In this document: piece after piece, positions 7,987 to 16,082 of the stretch | Position numbering within the stretch: position 1 is the stretch's first letter | Layout of the letters: the number at the start of each line of letters is the position of its first letter | Assembly: GCF_900343125.1 (NCBI RefSeq) | Contig: NZ_OPYL01000003.1 | Coordinates: 186,001 to 250,000, forward strand | DNA: 64,000 nucleotides | Direction of reading: 5' to 3' | Source: Dysgonomonas sp. Marseille-P4361 | GTDB taxonomy: Bacteria; Bacteroidota; Bacteroidia; Bacteroidales; Dysgonomonadaceae | Notes under the pieces: generated by a model | The model's database searches: none | What the model saw: only the letters and a program-made list of their open reading frames with translations | What the model was told of the DNA's origin: nothing | Position numbers and translations under genes: made by a program

Positions 7987-8481
7987 CTATAACAACTGTA
8001 AAGCTATTTCCGCACACGCTTCTGCATCAGCTAGAGCATGGTGATGATTGGTCAGAATATAGCCACAATCTTCTGCAACGGTGTGTAGTTGGTGGTTAGG
8101 TAAATGTTTCAACTGGCGACGAGATTCTGCCAGAGTACAATAAAATATATAATCGGGATAATCCATGCTATATGTTCTAAATACAGCTTTTAGGCATGAT
8201 TCGTCAAAACCTTTATTGTGAGCGACAAAAGGCAATCCTGTTATAAGAGTTTCAACGTTTAGCCATACCTTTGAGAAAACTTTCTCGTTTTCTGTATCCT
8301 CTTGAGTCAGCCCGTGTATCGAACTATTTACATGCTTGTAGTAATTCGGTTCAGGTTGTACAAGGCTATAGAAACGGTCTGTAATGACTCCATTTCTGAC
8401 AATCACAAGTCCAATACTACAAATACTGGAGAGTTGTTCGTTGGCTGTTTCAAAATCTATAGCTGCAAAATCACGTAACAT
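7987..8481 (-). CDS. DEDDh 3'-5' exonuclease, DnaQ/epsilon-like
   Basis: A 164-aa stand-alone proofreading-type exonuclease. Motif I is FAAIDFETAN (D and E), motif II is PFVAHNKGFDESCL (N and D), and motif III is HHHALADAEACAEIA (H and D), the DEDDh arrangement. It starts at ATG 8481; the longer frame to 8526 would need TTG. It is divergent from umuD across about 80 bp, next to the UmuDC translesion polymerase genes, which suits a role in trimming or editing DNA ends during repair, though that is inference. A TTACTTTG sequence on the minus strand about 45 bp upstream could be its promoter box. Confidence 0.85.
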   Translation of the reverse strand: MLRDFAAIDFETANEQLSSICSIGLVIVRNGVITDRFYSLVQPEPNYYKHVNSSIHGLTQEDTENEKVFSKVWLNVETLITGLPFVAHNKGFDESCLKAVFRTYSMDYPDYIFYCTLAESRRQLKHLPNHQLHTVAEDCGYILTNHHHALADAEACAEIALQLL

Positions 8482-8551
8482 CTTATCAAATTTACTGTGA
8501 AGATAAAAAGATTTTAACTGAAACAAAGTAAGGAAAAAGTAGTATCTTCTT

Positions 8552-8559
8552 TACCTTTG
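8552..8559 (+). promoter_or_regulatory. Promoter -7 box (TACCTTTG), near-leaderless umuD transcript
   Basis: TACCTTTG fits TAnnTTTG and ends only 5 bases before the umuD ATG at 8565. Transcription would begin at or within a few bases of the start codon, so the mRNA is probably leaderless. Confidence 0.6.
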
Positions 8560-8564
8560 TAACA

Positions 8565-8999
8565 ATGAAAGAAAAGAATCTCGAAATATATAAAGCTGAT
8601 ACCGATACTCAATTGGTATTACCTATTGCCGACGGAGGAATAAAAGCTGGTTTTCCGAGTCCGGCACAGGACTTTATGGACTTATCCATTGACCTGAATA
8701 AAGAATTAGTCAAACATCCTTCAAGTACTTTTTATGGAAGGGTTAGTGGAGATAGCATGATAGATGCAGGTATCTATGATGGAGATATTCTGATTATAGA
8801 TAAATCATTGGAGCCTAAAGACGGGGATATGGCAGTCTGTTTTATTGATGGAGAATTTACAATCAAATATATCAAAATAGAAGAAAAAGTGATTTGGTTA
8901 GTTCCTGCCAATGAAAACTATAAACCAATAAAAGCAACCGAAGACAATGATTTTCTGATTTGGGGGATTGTTACATATTCAATAAAGAAGCAACGATGA
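8565..8999 (+). CDS. umuD: UmuD-like S24 self-cleaving protease, Pol V subunit
   Basis: A 144-aa S24-family protein. It has the Ala28-Gly29 self-cleavage site in KAGFPSPAQ, the catalytic Ser64 in SGDSMIDAG and the catalytic Lys101 in EFTIKYIK, all at normal UmuD positions. After damage, RecA filaments trigger cleavage to UmuD', which joins UmuC as translesion DNA polymerase V. Its stop codon overlaps an ATG (8995), as if a coupled short frame once followed. Here umuC does not follow directly: about 1.9 kb with an ABC-F gene lies between. No LexA box is recognised upstream. Confidence 0.9.
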   Translation: MKEKNLEIYKADTDTQLVLPIADGGIKAGFPSPAQDFMDLSIDLNKELVKHPSSTFYGRVSGDSMIDAGIYDGDILIIDKSLEPKDGDMAVCFIDGEFTIKYIKIEEKVIWLVPANENYKPIKATEDNDFLIWGIVTYSIKKQR

Positions 9000-9040
9000 T
9001 ATATATTGAAATGGTAAGACTAATCCTTAGAGATTGGAAG

Positions 9041-9048
9041 GAAGTGAA
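9041..9048. repeat. Left copy of 8-bp direct repeat flanking the ABC-F insertion
   Basis: GAAGTGAA occurs here after umuD and again at 10945-10952, just before umuC. The segment between holds the ABC-F gene and its leader. Joining the two copies would restore a close umuD-umuC spacing, so the repeats may mark the insertion. Confidence 0.45.
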
Positions 9049-9096
9049 ATAAAATATTAAATTCATCAAGAAAAGAATAAAAGCAAAATAAAATAC

Positions 9097-9104
9097 TATC
9101 TTTG
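9097..9104 (+). promoter_or_regulatory. Promoter box (TATCTTTG) for the ABC-F leader transcript
   Basis: TATCTTTG matches TAnnTTTG. If used, it gives a leader of about 245 bases before the ABC-F start at 9355. The leader holds a three-codon frame (MYR, 9133-9144), a short stem CATTG/CAATG near 9270-9290, a 25-codon frame and a start-proximal hairpin. Confidence 0.45.
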
Positions 9105-9305
9105 CTCTCAGTATTCACCTAACACCGTAATAATGTACAGATAAGAGACCTCACTACAACTATTGGGTTTCATTTTAATAAGCAATTATTAAAGTATCGA
9201 TATCTTTCTTTCAGATATTGTTCTGTTACATTTTCAAAAATCTAAAACATAATTGTAGGAGTAGCGCTGTGCATTGTTGAGGGCAATGTTAGTTACTACT
9301 GTTAT

Positions 9306-9383
9306 ATGAATGAAACTCTGAAAGATTATTGTTTTCACCATAAGAGTTTCAGCTATGAGTATAATCAACATACAAAATTTTAG
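9306..9383 (+). CDS. Possible 25-aa leader peptide overlapping the ABC-F start
   Basis: A short frame, beginning MNETLKDYCFHHKSF, starts 49 bp upstream of the ABC-F ATG and ends 28 bp inside that gene in a different frame. It spans both arms of the hairpin at 9311-9351, so ribosome stalling on it could open or close the ABC-F start region. This is the geometry of translational attenuation, but there is no proof that it is translated. Confidence 0.35.
   Translation: MNETLKDYCFHHKSFSYEYNQHTKF
9311..9351 (+). promoter_or_regulatory. Leader hairpin just before the ABC-F start codon
   Basis: TGAAACTCT (9311-9319) pairs perfectly with AGAGTTTCA (9343-9351); the ATG of the ABC-F gene is at 9355. 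The stem would cover the ribosome landing region and could keep translation low until opened. Such start-proximal stems are common before inducible ribosome-protection genes. Confidence 0.55.
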
Positions 9384-10944
9384 CTATCAGCATCCTGATA
9401 GAACAGAATTGTTTAACAATATTAACCTGCAAATTAATCAAGGTCAAAAGGCAGCCTTGGTTGGTAAGAATGGTACAGGCAAGACAACCTTGCTTCAAGC
9501 AATCAGTAACCACCAATCATTCGCTCCAATTCAAGTTTCCGAAAGTGTCTATACAGTGCCTCAGCATACCGAAAAGTATGATAATCAGACAATAGCCGAC
9601 ATCTTACAAGTTTCAGCAAAGTTGCAAGCACTTCAAGCCATACTCAAAGGCGATAGTAATCCGGAGTATTTTGATGTCTTAAACGATGACTGGGAAGTAG
9701 AAACGAATACCTCCATTGCTTTGGAGTATTGGGGACTGGTGGATGTTCCGTTAGATACACCTTTGCGTCAATTAAGTGGAGGAGAAAAAGTAAAAGTCTT
9801 TTTAGCAGGTATCCATTTAAATAAACCTCGGTTAGTTATTATGGACGAGCCAACCAATCATCTGGACTACTCCTCACGTGATAAATTGTATGATTGGATT
9901 CAGGAAACAACAGTAACTTTGCTTATTGTGAGCCACGATAGGCACTTGTTAAACTTGTTGACTGACATTTATGAGCTATCTAGAGAAGAAATTAAATATT
10001 ATAAAGGTAACTACGATAGTTACGTTGAGCAAAAAGAAATAGAAAAACAAGCCCTAATCCGTCAGCTGGAAAGCAGGCAGCAAGAGATCAAAAAAGCAGA
10101 AAAAGTAAAACAACAAGTAGTAGAACGTCGTCAACGTCAGGAGTCCAGAAGTGAAGCACACGCTGCTAAAAAATCTCTTCCTCGTATTGTAGCAGGCAAT
10201 CGCAAGAGAGATGCTGAACGTACTAGTGGAAAGCTTGCCGATAAGCATGAAATAAAATTAACAAATCTGAATGAATCGTTGGAAGAACTTCAACAAAAGG
10301 TAGATAGCTCTAAGAATTTAAAGTTGAAACTGAAAAGTTCGGACTTGCATATAGGTAAGATACTCGCAGAAGCTAAGAATATTAACTATGCTTATGATGA
10401 ACAAAAACTATGGGTTGAAGATTTAAATTTTATGATTTATAGTGGAGATCGGTTGTTGATCAAAGGAAAAAACGGATCGGGTAAGACTACACTAATCAAA
10501 CTGCTAACCAAACAAATAATACCCACTACTGGTGTCCTGAAAATAGCAGATTTTGAATACTTGTATCTTGATCAGAATTATTCACTCATAGATAATAATA
10601 AAACGGTTTACGAACAGGCACAAAGCTACAATATTGATATGCCCGAACATGAAGTAAAAATGAATCTAGCTCGTTCCCAGTTCACACCAGATTCATGGGA
10701 CAAAATATGTAATATGTTAAGTGGAGGTGAAAGGATGAAACTATCTCTCTGTTCTTTGATTATTTCTAATAAAATACCTGATATGCTGATATTAGATGAA
10801 CCTACAAATAATTTAGATATTGATAGTATGCAGGTTCTGACATCTACTATCAGGCAATATACAGGAAGTCTACTTGTTGTTTCACATGATAAATATTTTA
10901 TTAAAGAGTTACAATTAGATAAGGAAATAGATTTAAATTTGTAA
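9355..10944 (+). CDS. ABC-F ATPase, probable ribosome-protection (antibiotic-resistance-type) protein
   Basis: A 529-aa protein with two ATP-binding domains and no membrane segments, as in ABC-F factors that act on the ribosome. Domain 1 has Walker A GKNGTGKTT, signature LSGGEKVKVF and Walker B VIMDEPTNHLD. Domain 2 has GKNGSGKTT, LSGGERMKLSL and LILDEPTNNLD. The basic, helical interdomain linker (roughly residues 215-340, rich in K, Q, E and R) is long, as in resistance-type members that displace drugs from the peptidyl-transferase centre. The long leader with hairpin and small frame supports drug-inducible control. Which drug class is unknown. The gene interrupts umuDC and is probably acquired cargo. 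Confidence 0.82.
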   Translation: MSIINIQNFSYQHPDRTELFNNINLQINQGQKAALVGKNGTGKTTLLQAISNHQSFAPIQVSESVYTVPQHTEKYDNQTIADILQVSAKLQALQAILKGDSNPEYFDVLNDDWEVETNTSIALEYWGLVDVPLDTPLRQLSGGEKVKVFLAGIHLNKPRLVIMDEPTNHLDYSSRDKLYDWIQETTVTLLIVSHDRHLLNLLTDIYELSREEIKYYKGNYDSYVEQKEIEKQALIRQLESRQQEIKKAEKVKQQVVERRQRQESRSEAHAAKKSLPRIVAGNRKRDAERTSGKLADKHEIKLTNLNESLEELQQKVDSSKNLKLKLKSSDLHIGKILAEAKNINYAYDEQKLWVEDLNFMIYSGDRLLIKGKNGSGKTTLIKLLTKQIIPTTGVLKIADFEYLYLDQNYSLIDNNKTVYEQAQSYNIDMPEHEVKMNLARSQFTPDSWDKICNMLSGGERMKLSLCSLIISNKIPDMLILDEPTNNLDIDSMQVLTSTIRQYTGSLLVVSHDKYFIKELQLDKEIDLNL

Positions 10945-10952
10945 GAAGTGAA
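10945..10952. repeat. Right copy of 8-bp direct repeat flanking the ABC-F insertion
   Basis: GAAGTGAA, identical to 9041-9048, lies between the ABC-F stop and the umuC ATG at 10961. Confidence 0.45.
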
Positions 10953-10960
10953 TTTGTACA

Positions 10961-12211
10961 ATGTACGCCCTGATAGACTGTAATAATTTCTATGTTTCGT
11001 GCGAGCGGGTTTTCAATCCTTCGATGAGCAACCGTCCCGTTATTGTATTGAGCAATAACGATGGTTGCGTTATATCCCGAAGCAATGAAGCCAAAGCTTT
11101 GGGTATTAAAATGGGAGTGCCATTTTTTCAGATACAGGATGCGATAAGGAAATACAATATAGCAGTCTATTCTACCAACTTTACCCTTTATGGTGATATG
11201 TCGGAAAGAGTAATGTCTACTTTGTCAGAACAAGTTCCTGATATGGAAATCTATTCTGTTGATGAAGCTTTCCTTCATCTGGACGGTATAAACGATTTGA
11301 ATGAGTATTGCAAACAAATTGTCCATAAGACAAGAAAATCCACAGGTATTCCTGTCTCTATCGGAGTTGCTCCGACTAAAACACTGGCAAAAATAGCCAA
11401 TCACTTTGCGAAAAAATATAAAGGCTATAAAGATGTTTGTTTAATTGATACAGAAAATAAACGCATCAAAGCACTTCAGCAAACACCTATAGGTGAAGTC
11501 TGGGGTATCGGGCGACGTTCTCAAAAGAAATTGTCTTATTACGGAGTTCATACGGCTTTTGATTTTACCCAGAAAAGTCGATCATGGGTACGCAGTAAGA
11601 TGACCGTTGTAGGAGAAAGAACCTGGCTCGAATTGCAAGGGATTTCTTGCATAGAGAAAGACGATCTATCGGATGATAAAAAGCAGATTTGTACTTCCCG
11701 TAGCTTCGGGCAACCAATAAAGGATTATGATACGTTAATAAGTGCAGTAGCTGAACTGGCAGCACATTGTGCATCAAAGCTCCGTAAGCAAAAATCAGTA
11801 ACAAAAGCTATTTATGTTTTTGTACAAACCAGTCGCTTTGCCGAGGACAGTTATATGCCATCCAAGATGATTCCTCTATCATTTTACACAGCAGATACCG
11901 CAGAGATAATCGGTCATTGTCGTAGAGCTTTGGATTTAGTTTTCCTCCCTGATGTTCCCTATAAACGTGCAGGAGTTATTCTGATGGATATTTTCAATGA
12001 TAATTATATACAACGTGATATGTTTGATCCGGTAGATCGGGATAAGCAACAACGTTTATCTAAAGTCATGGATACTATTACTAAAAAGAATGGACGGGAA
12101 AGCATCAAACTGGCTATTCAAGGGACAGGGTATCGCGATTATATCCGTCAGGAACATTTGTCAAAATGCTACACAACGAATTTGAATGACATTATTCAAA
12201 TAAAGGTATAA
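10961..12211 (+). CDS. umuC: UmuC-like Y-family DNA polymerase V catalytic subunit
   Basis: A 416-aa translesion polymerase. The N-terminal [18 protein letters not shown] carries the first catalytic Asp and the steric-gate region. The central [14 protein letters not shown] holds the Asp-Glu catalytic pair. The helix-hairpin-helix region ([16 protein letters not shown]) and the little-finger domain ([14 protein letters not shown]) follow. Length is full. It works with UmuD', encoded 2 kb upstream; the intervening ABC-F gene is only 16 bp from this ATG, so umuC may now be expressed from the ABC-F promoter as well. UmuDC pairs are common cargo on Bacteroidota conjugative elements. Confidence 0.92.
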   Translation: MYALIDCNNFYVSCERVFNPSMSNRPVIVLSNNDGCVISRSNEAKALGIKMGVPFFQIQDAIRKYNIAVYSTNFTLYGDMSERVMSTLSEQVPDMEIYSVDEAFLHLDGINDLNEYCKQIVHKTRKSTGIPVSIGVAPTKTLAKIANHFAKKYKGYKDVCLIDTENKRIKALQQTPIGEVWGIGRRSQKKLSYYGVHTAFDFTQKSRSWVRSKMTVVGERTWLELQGISCIEKDDLSDDKKQICTSRSFGQPIKDYDTLISAVAELAAHCASKLRKQKSVTKAIYVFVQTSRFAEDSYMPSKMIPLSFYTADTAEIIGHCRRALDLVFLPDVPYKRAGVILMDIFNDNYIQRDMFDPVDRDKQQRLSKVMDTITKKNGRESIKLAIQGTGYRDYIRQEHLSKCYTTNLNDIIQIKV

Positions 12212-12223
12212 CTTATAATAAGG

Positions 12224-12260
12224 AACAATGGCGATTATTTATTTATCGATCGCCATTGTT
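12224..12260. terminator. Probable terminator after umuC
   Basis: AACAATGGCGAT (12224-12235) pairs perfectly with ATCGCCATTGTT (12249-12260), 12 bp with a 13-base loop, between the convergent umuC and integrase genes. The T-tract is weak on both strands. Confidence 0.6.
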
Positions 12261-12306
12261 TGATAAAAGCTTTCCTAATTCAGAAATCATCTCTTCTGAT
12301 TTTACC

Positions 12307-13524
12307 TTATTGACTTTGTCGTCTGTTCATTTTCTGAGCCAGCATATCCATATCCTGACTAATCTTTCGGTCTGTAATTTTCGCATATATCTGTGTTGTT
12401 CGGATGCTGGTATGACCAAGCATTTTAGAAACACTTTCTATCGGAACTCCGTTCGATAAAGCGATTGAAGTGGCAAACGAGTGCCTAGCAACGTGGCAGG
12501 TGACCGTCTTTGTAATGCCACATATTGTTGCAATTTCCTTCAAATATTCATTCATCTTTTGATTCGATACAACAGGCAGGCATTTGCCGTTTTTCTGCTT
12601 CCCTTTGTATTTCTCTAATATGGCTTTAGGAATATCCAACAAGCGGATGTTTGAATTCACATTGGTTTTTTGCCGCTTGGTCATTATCCACAGATTTCCA
12701 TCAAAAGCTTCTTTAATATCTTCATCTGTCAGATTAGCCATGTCGATATAACTGAGTCCTGTGAAGCAGCTGAAAATAAAAATATCTCTAACCTGCTCCA
12801 ATCTTCCGCTAATGAACTCTTTATGGTATATCATATGAATTTCTTCTTCTGTCAGAACCTCTCTGTCAACAGATTCGAAATGTACCCGAAAACTTTGAAA
12901 AGGATCAGCCATAGCTTCACCCATGTTTTTAGCGAAATAAACAATTTTCCGCAAACGTTGCATGGTCTTCATCGATGAATTATTCTCGCAATTACATTCT
13001 TTTCGCAAATACAAATAAAAATTCTCTAATACAACGGGAGTTAAATCACGCAAAGGAATATCCGATAGATTGTATTTCAATTTTAGAAAGTCCTGTACTC
13101 GTTGTTTCATTAACTGATAGCGAACAAAAGTGGTACGGGTGGTATTGATGCCGATTCTATTTGCATATTGCTCGTTATGCAAATCAATAAATTCGATTAA
13201 AGTTTTTGCTCCTTTTTCAAGTCCTAAAACCTGATTACGAATTTTCTCAGGAATGACGTAGCCATATTCTTCCAATTGCTTATCATAGGATTTAAGAATC
13301 GCTACTCTTAGTTTATCCAGAGAAGCATTGCTGTCCATTACCTCTTTAGAGCGTCCAATGGCTTTACCCACTCTTGAATCCCAATTGGTAGGATGAATAT
13401 TGACCTTGCTGTTAAATTGGACAGATTTTCCATTTACGGTAACTTTTACCATAATAGGGGCTGTGCCATCTCTTCTAGGTTGATTCTTTCTTAGATAGAA
13501 AAGTGTTCGGAATGTTGATTTCAT
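12307..13524 (-). CDS. Tyrosine integrase of the Bacteroidota conjugative-transposon type (405 aa)
   Basis: Start ATG 13524 (MKSTFRTLFYLRKNQPRRDG); the open frame to 13734 has no supporting start. The N-terminal arm-binding domain has the usual TAPIMVKVTVNGK strand pattern; a SAM-like core-binding domain follows. The catalytic domain shows Arg in FSCFTGLSYIDMANL (note FTGLSYID, the Ser variant at the usual first-Arg position), HVARHSFAT as box II, and LGHTSIRTTQIYAKI with His and the Tyr nucleophile. Ser in place of the box-I Arg is common in Bacteroidota integrases. It faces the 3' end of the tRNA-Arg gene, as expected for an island integrated at that tRNA. Confidence 0.88.
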   Translation of the reverse strand: MKSTFRTLFYLRKNQPRRDGTAPIMVKVTVNGKSVQFNSKVNIHPTNWDSRVGKAIGRSKEVMDSNASLDKLRVAILKSYDKQLEEYGYVIPEKIRNQVLGLEKGAKTLIEFIDLHNEQYANRIGINTTRTTFVRYQLMKQRVQDFLKLKYNLSDIPLRDLTPVVLENFYLYLRKECNCENNSSMKTMQRLRKIVYFAKNMGEAMADPFQSFRVHFESVDREVLTEEEIHMIYHKEFISGRLEQVRDIFIFSCFTGLSYIDMANLTDEDIKEAFDGNLWIMTKRQKTNVNSNIRLLDIPKAILEKYKGKQKNGKCLPVVSNQKMNEYLKEIATICGITKTVTCHVARHSFATSIALSNGVPIESVSKMLGHTSIRTTQIYAKITDRKISQDMDMLAQKMNRRQSQ

Positions 13525-13741
13525 AATCTTCAATTTTTTAATTACAAATTTTTGTTTTTTTGTTTTGAAGAATACGAGACAACTCTGTGACAAGATGCAG
13601 TAAATGAGCGTTTTTAGTCTAAAACAACTACTGAATTTGTGAAAAATCAAAGTAGTAGTCAAACAGTAGTAAATTATGACTTTTAGTAGTCCTTTTTTCG
13701 ACTTAAACTTGTCATAAGTTTTGAGGTCATACAATGAAAAA

Positions 13742-13770
13742 AGCCTTCTAAAACATTAGTTTAGAAGACT
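13742..13770 (-). terminator. Rho-independent terminator of the tRNA-Arg transcript
   Basis: CTTCTAAA (13745-13752) pairs with TTTAGAAG (13760-13767). Read on the minus strand, the stem is followed by a TTTTTT run (complement of the A-run ending at 13742). It sits downstream of the tRNA. I see no other element in 13525-13741. Confidence 0.65.
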
Positions 13771-13818
13771 TTGTCTTTTTATTGGCTTTGAACTGTCTGT
13801 TAAGTTCTGACCTAAAAG

Positions 13819-13892
<74 letters not shown>

Positions 13893-14024
13893 TCACTTTT
13901 GCTTAATTGCGAGTGCAAAGATAATGAATTTTATAAAAAGAAAAAGCTTTTAATGTAAAATTTTAGAACAAAGAAAGGTTCAACTATGCATTAACACTCA
14001 TTACAAAGTAATTATAAAGAAATA

Positions 14025-14714
14025 TCATATATATTTTCTTAGTTGAGCGGCATCTAAGATATAGACGATTTTCCCTTTTATAGATATTACATTTTCTTTT
14101 ATCATCTTATTTATCTCTTTTGTCAACGCAGGACGTGTAACACAAAGATAGCCGGCCAACTGAACTTGATTATGTTCTATCTCCACGATGTCACTATCAC
14201 ATGATTTTTGTTCGAAAAGATATGCAATAAAACGACTTCTTACAGTCTTATGAGACAATGCTCTTAAACGTAAGACTGTGCATTTATTACAATTACCAGA
14301 TACAGATAAAAAACTCTTCAATAGTTCCGGATTCTCACTGATTAGTTTAAAAACTGAGTCTTTCGTAGCCATCATCAATACACCATCTTCTAGAACCGTA
14401 AAAGTAGCAGGAAGAGTTGTATCTTTCTTAAACAAATGAGGTGTAGCAAAAGCGCGAGGAGCTACAATATATTCAATAAAAACATCATTTCCTAAAGCAT
14501 CAATAATATTTACATCTAGCTTTCCTTCAAGTAAAACAAACAGATGCCTACACTCTGAATCCTGCCTGGCAACAACCTCTCCTTTTCGTATACTGAAAAG
14601 AGTATAATCTAGTTTATCTAGTAAAGTTTGTTTTATATTTAAAGACAAATCTTTAAATAAAGGTATCTGAAATAATAGTTTTTCGTGATGTTCTGTCAAT
14701 ACAATTTGCTCCAT
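14025..14714 (-). CDS. Crp/Fnr-family transcription regulator (first of two)
   Basis: A 229-aa regulator. The N-terminal cyclic-nucleotide-binding-like beta-roll (about residues 15-130, with GEVVARQDSECRHLFVLLEGKLDV) leads through a long dimer helix to a winged HTH (VQLAGYLCVTRPALTKEINKMIKENVI). A CNKC motif at the end of the dimer helix could sense redox state or bind metal, but this is speculative. The gene follows the second Crp/Fnr gene by 31 bp on the same strand and is probably cotranscribed. Location next to hcp/ytfE/nrf suggests a nitrosative-stress regulator (HcpR/Fnr-like), an inference from context. Confidence 0.85.
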   Translation of the reverse strand: MEQIVLTEHHEKLLFQIPLFKDLSLNIKQTLLDKLDYTLFSIRKGEVVARQDSECRHLFVLLEGKLDVNIIDALGNDVFIEYIVAPRAFATPHLFKKDTTLPATFTVLEDGVLMMATKDSVFKLISENPELLKSFLSVSGNCNKCTVLRLRALSHKTVRSRFIAYLFEQKSCDSDIVEIEHNQVQLAGYLCVTRPALTKEINKMIKENVISIKGKIVYILDAAQLRKYI

Positions 14715-14745
14715 AATTTATATTTGAACTCTCCTTTACAAAGAG

Positions 14746-15426
14746 TTATTCTTGACCTAAAAGTTTATTTCTATTCAATATAGTTATAGATTTACCTTTC
14801 ACCAAAATCAATCCTTCTTCTTCCAATTCGGATAATGAACGGCTAAGAGCTGGCCTAGCTATGGCAAATTTATCGGCTAGTTCTTGCTTTGTTAATGTTA
14901 AAGTTATTGTTCTATTGCCACCAATTCTATCCGACTGTTGTAATATATATTCGGACAATTTACCTTTGATCGTTTTCAAGGATAAAGAATGAATTTTTGT
15001 ACTTAAAAAACGATTAATATCTGATACAATCTGTATAAAATTATACAATAATATTTCATTCTGAAGCATCGCTTTCAAAAAGACATTTTTATTCATAAAA
15101 AGGACAAACACATTATTGTCTGGTATAACGTTTACGGGAAATACATTATTTGAAGCAAATAGCATAGCCGGTGCAACAACTCTCCCCTCTCCTATTTTGT
15201 CAATCTGAATATACTTCCCTGAATCGGAAACCATTCGGGCAATTAACTCTCCCTCAAGAACAATCATAAGATAATTTACTTTGTCTCCGGCAAGAGCAAA
15301 TACATCATTCTTGGTATAGCTTTCTATTCTATACTCGTTTTTGTCCAGAAAAGAGAATATTTCGTCATAAGATATACCCTTAAACAAATCTGAATGTGAT
15401 AAAATATCTATATGATTATCTTTCAT
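14746..15426 (-). CDS. Crp/Fnr-family transcription regulator (second of two), HcpR-like candidate
   Basis: A 226-aa protein with a beta-roll sensor domain (GDKVNYLMIVLEGELIAR) and a winged HTH (LTKQELADKFAIARPALSRSLSELEEEGLI). No Fnr-type Cys set is visible, so direct Fe-S sensing is unlikely; heme or another ligand is possible. Its promoter box TATCTTTG (minus strand 15441-15434) ends 8 bases before the ATG and overlaps a 16-bp palindrome at 15446-15461 similar to those before hcp and nrfH, so it may regulate itself and those genes. Divergence from its tandem neighbour means the two probably read different signals or sites. Confidence 0.85.
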   Translation of the reverse strand: MKDNHIDILSHSDLFKGISYDEIFSFLDKNEYRIESYTKNDVFALAGDKVNYLMIVLEGELIARMVSDSGKYIQIDKIGEGRVVAPAMLFASNNVFPVNVIPDNNVFVLFMNKNVFLKAMLQNEILLYNFIQIVSDINRFLSTKIHSLSLKTIKGKLSEYILQQSDRIGGNRTITLTLTKQELADKFAIARPALSRSLSELEEEGLILVKGKSITILNRNKLLGQE

Positions 15427-15433
15427 AACCTAA

Positions 15434-15441
15434 CAAAGATA
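15434..15441 (-). promoter_or_regulatory. Promoter box (TATCTTTG) of the second Crp/Fnr gene
   Basis: On the minus strand, TATCTTTG lies just upstream of the ATG at 15426. The predicted transcript has a leader of at most a few bases. Confidence 0.55.
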
Positions 15442-15445
15442 CAAA

Positions 15446-15461
15446 GGTTATAAAAATAACT
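15446..15461. promoter_or_regulatory. Palindromic operator overlapping the Crp/Fnr promoter
   Basis: GGTTATAAAAATAACT contains GTTAT-4-ATAAC and matches 11 of 16 positions of the palindrome before nrfH. Its centre lies about 20 bp upstream of the end of the -7 box, between the -7 and -33 regions, the position expected for repression. Autoregulation is the inference. Confidence 0.45.
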
Positions 15462-15534
15462 TTAATAAATAGATATTTTAAATTTGTTAATTACTTAATC
15501 TATTATATTATAACAGTTAATCTAAATTACACTT

Positions 15535-16068
15535 TCACTCTATCACCATTATCTTATCCTGAAGACTAACCTTTTCATTATCTCCAACAAAGATTTCTTT
15601 TACAATCCCATCAGATGTTGCTTTAATCTCATTTTCCATTTTCATTGCAACCAATACACAGAGAGGATCCCCTATTTTAACCTCATCCCCTTCTTTAACA
15701 TATACCTTCAATATTACACCAGGCATAGGAGATGTTATTATTTGCACTCCTGCATGAACCGATTTTTCATGTTGAGCTCTAGTTCTTTCTAATTCGTTTA
15801 CAAGGTCTACACGATATAAGTCCCCTCTGTTAATCACTTCATAAGAAGCGTTTTCTACTCGTGTTAATTGAACGCCATTAGATCGATTATTAATAATCAC
15901 AGAATAAATAGAATCTCCTCCTACATTATAGTCGACTTCATATTCAACACCATCTACAAGCACTCTCTTTATAGGACCATCTTCAATGATTTCAACCTTA
16001 AATTCTTTATCAGGAAAGTCATCTACCTGAGCATAATATGTTGCTAAAACTTTTTTTACTTCTTCCAT
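15535..16068 (-). CDS. Biotin carboxyl carrier protein of an acyl-CoA carboxylase
   Basis: A 177-aa carrier. The C-terminal biotinyl domain (about residues 108-177) has the biotin site VAMKMENEI with Lys143 as the biotinylated residue and the supporting PMPGVILKVYVKEGDEV strand pattern. The N-terminal half is a beta-rich linker domain that probably docks the other subunits. It is the last gene of a three-gene minus-strand operon (carboxyltransferase, biotin carboxylase, carrier), with 14 bp to the carboxylase gene. Together they make a propionyl-CoA or acetyl-CoA carboxylase; propionyl-CoA is more likely from the carboxyltransferase type. Confidence 0.9.
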   Translation of the reverse strand: MEEVKKVLATYYAQVDDFPDKEFKVEIIEDGPIKRVLVDGVEYEVDYNVGGDSIYSVIINNRSNGVQLTRVENASYEVINRGDLYRVDLVNELERTRAQHEKSVHAGVQIITSPMPGVILKVYVKEGDEVKIGDPLCVLVAMKMENEIKATSDGIVKEIFVGDNEKVSLQDKIMVIE

Positions 16069-16082
16069 TTCGAGATCTTGAT

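Noticed and set aside
12307-13734. 475-aa integrase starting at 13734
   Set aside because: The first 70 residues are low-complexity translation of noncoding AT-rich DNA; MKSTFRTLFYLRKNQ at 13524 is the usual integrase start.
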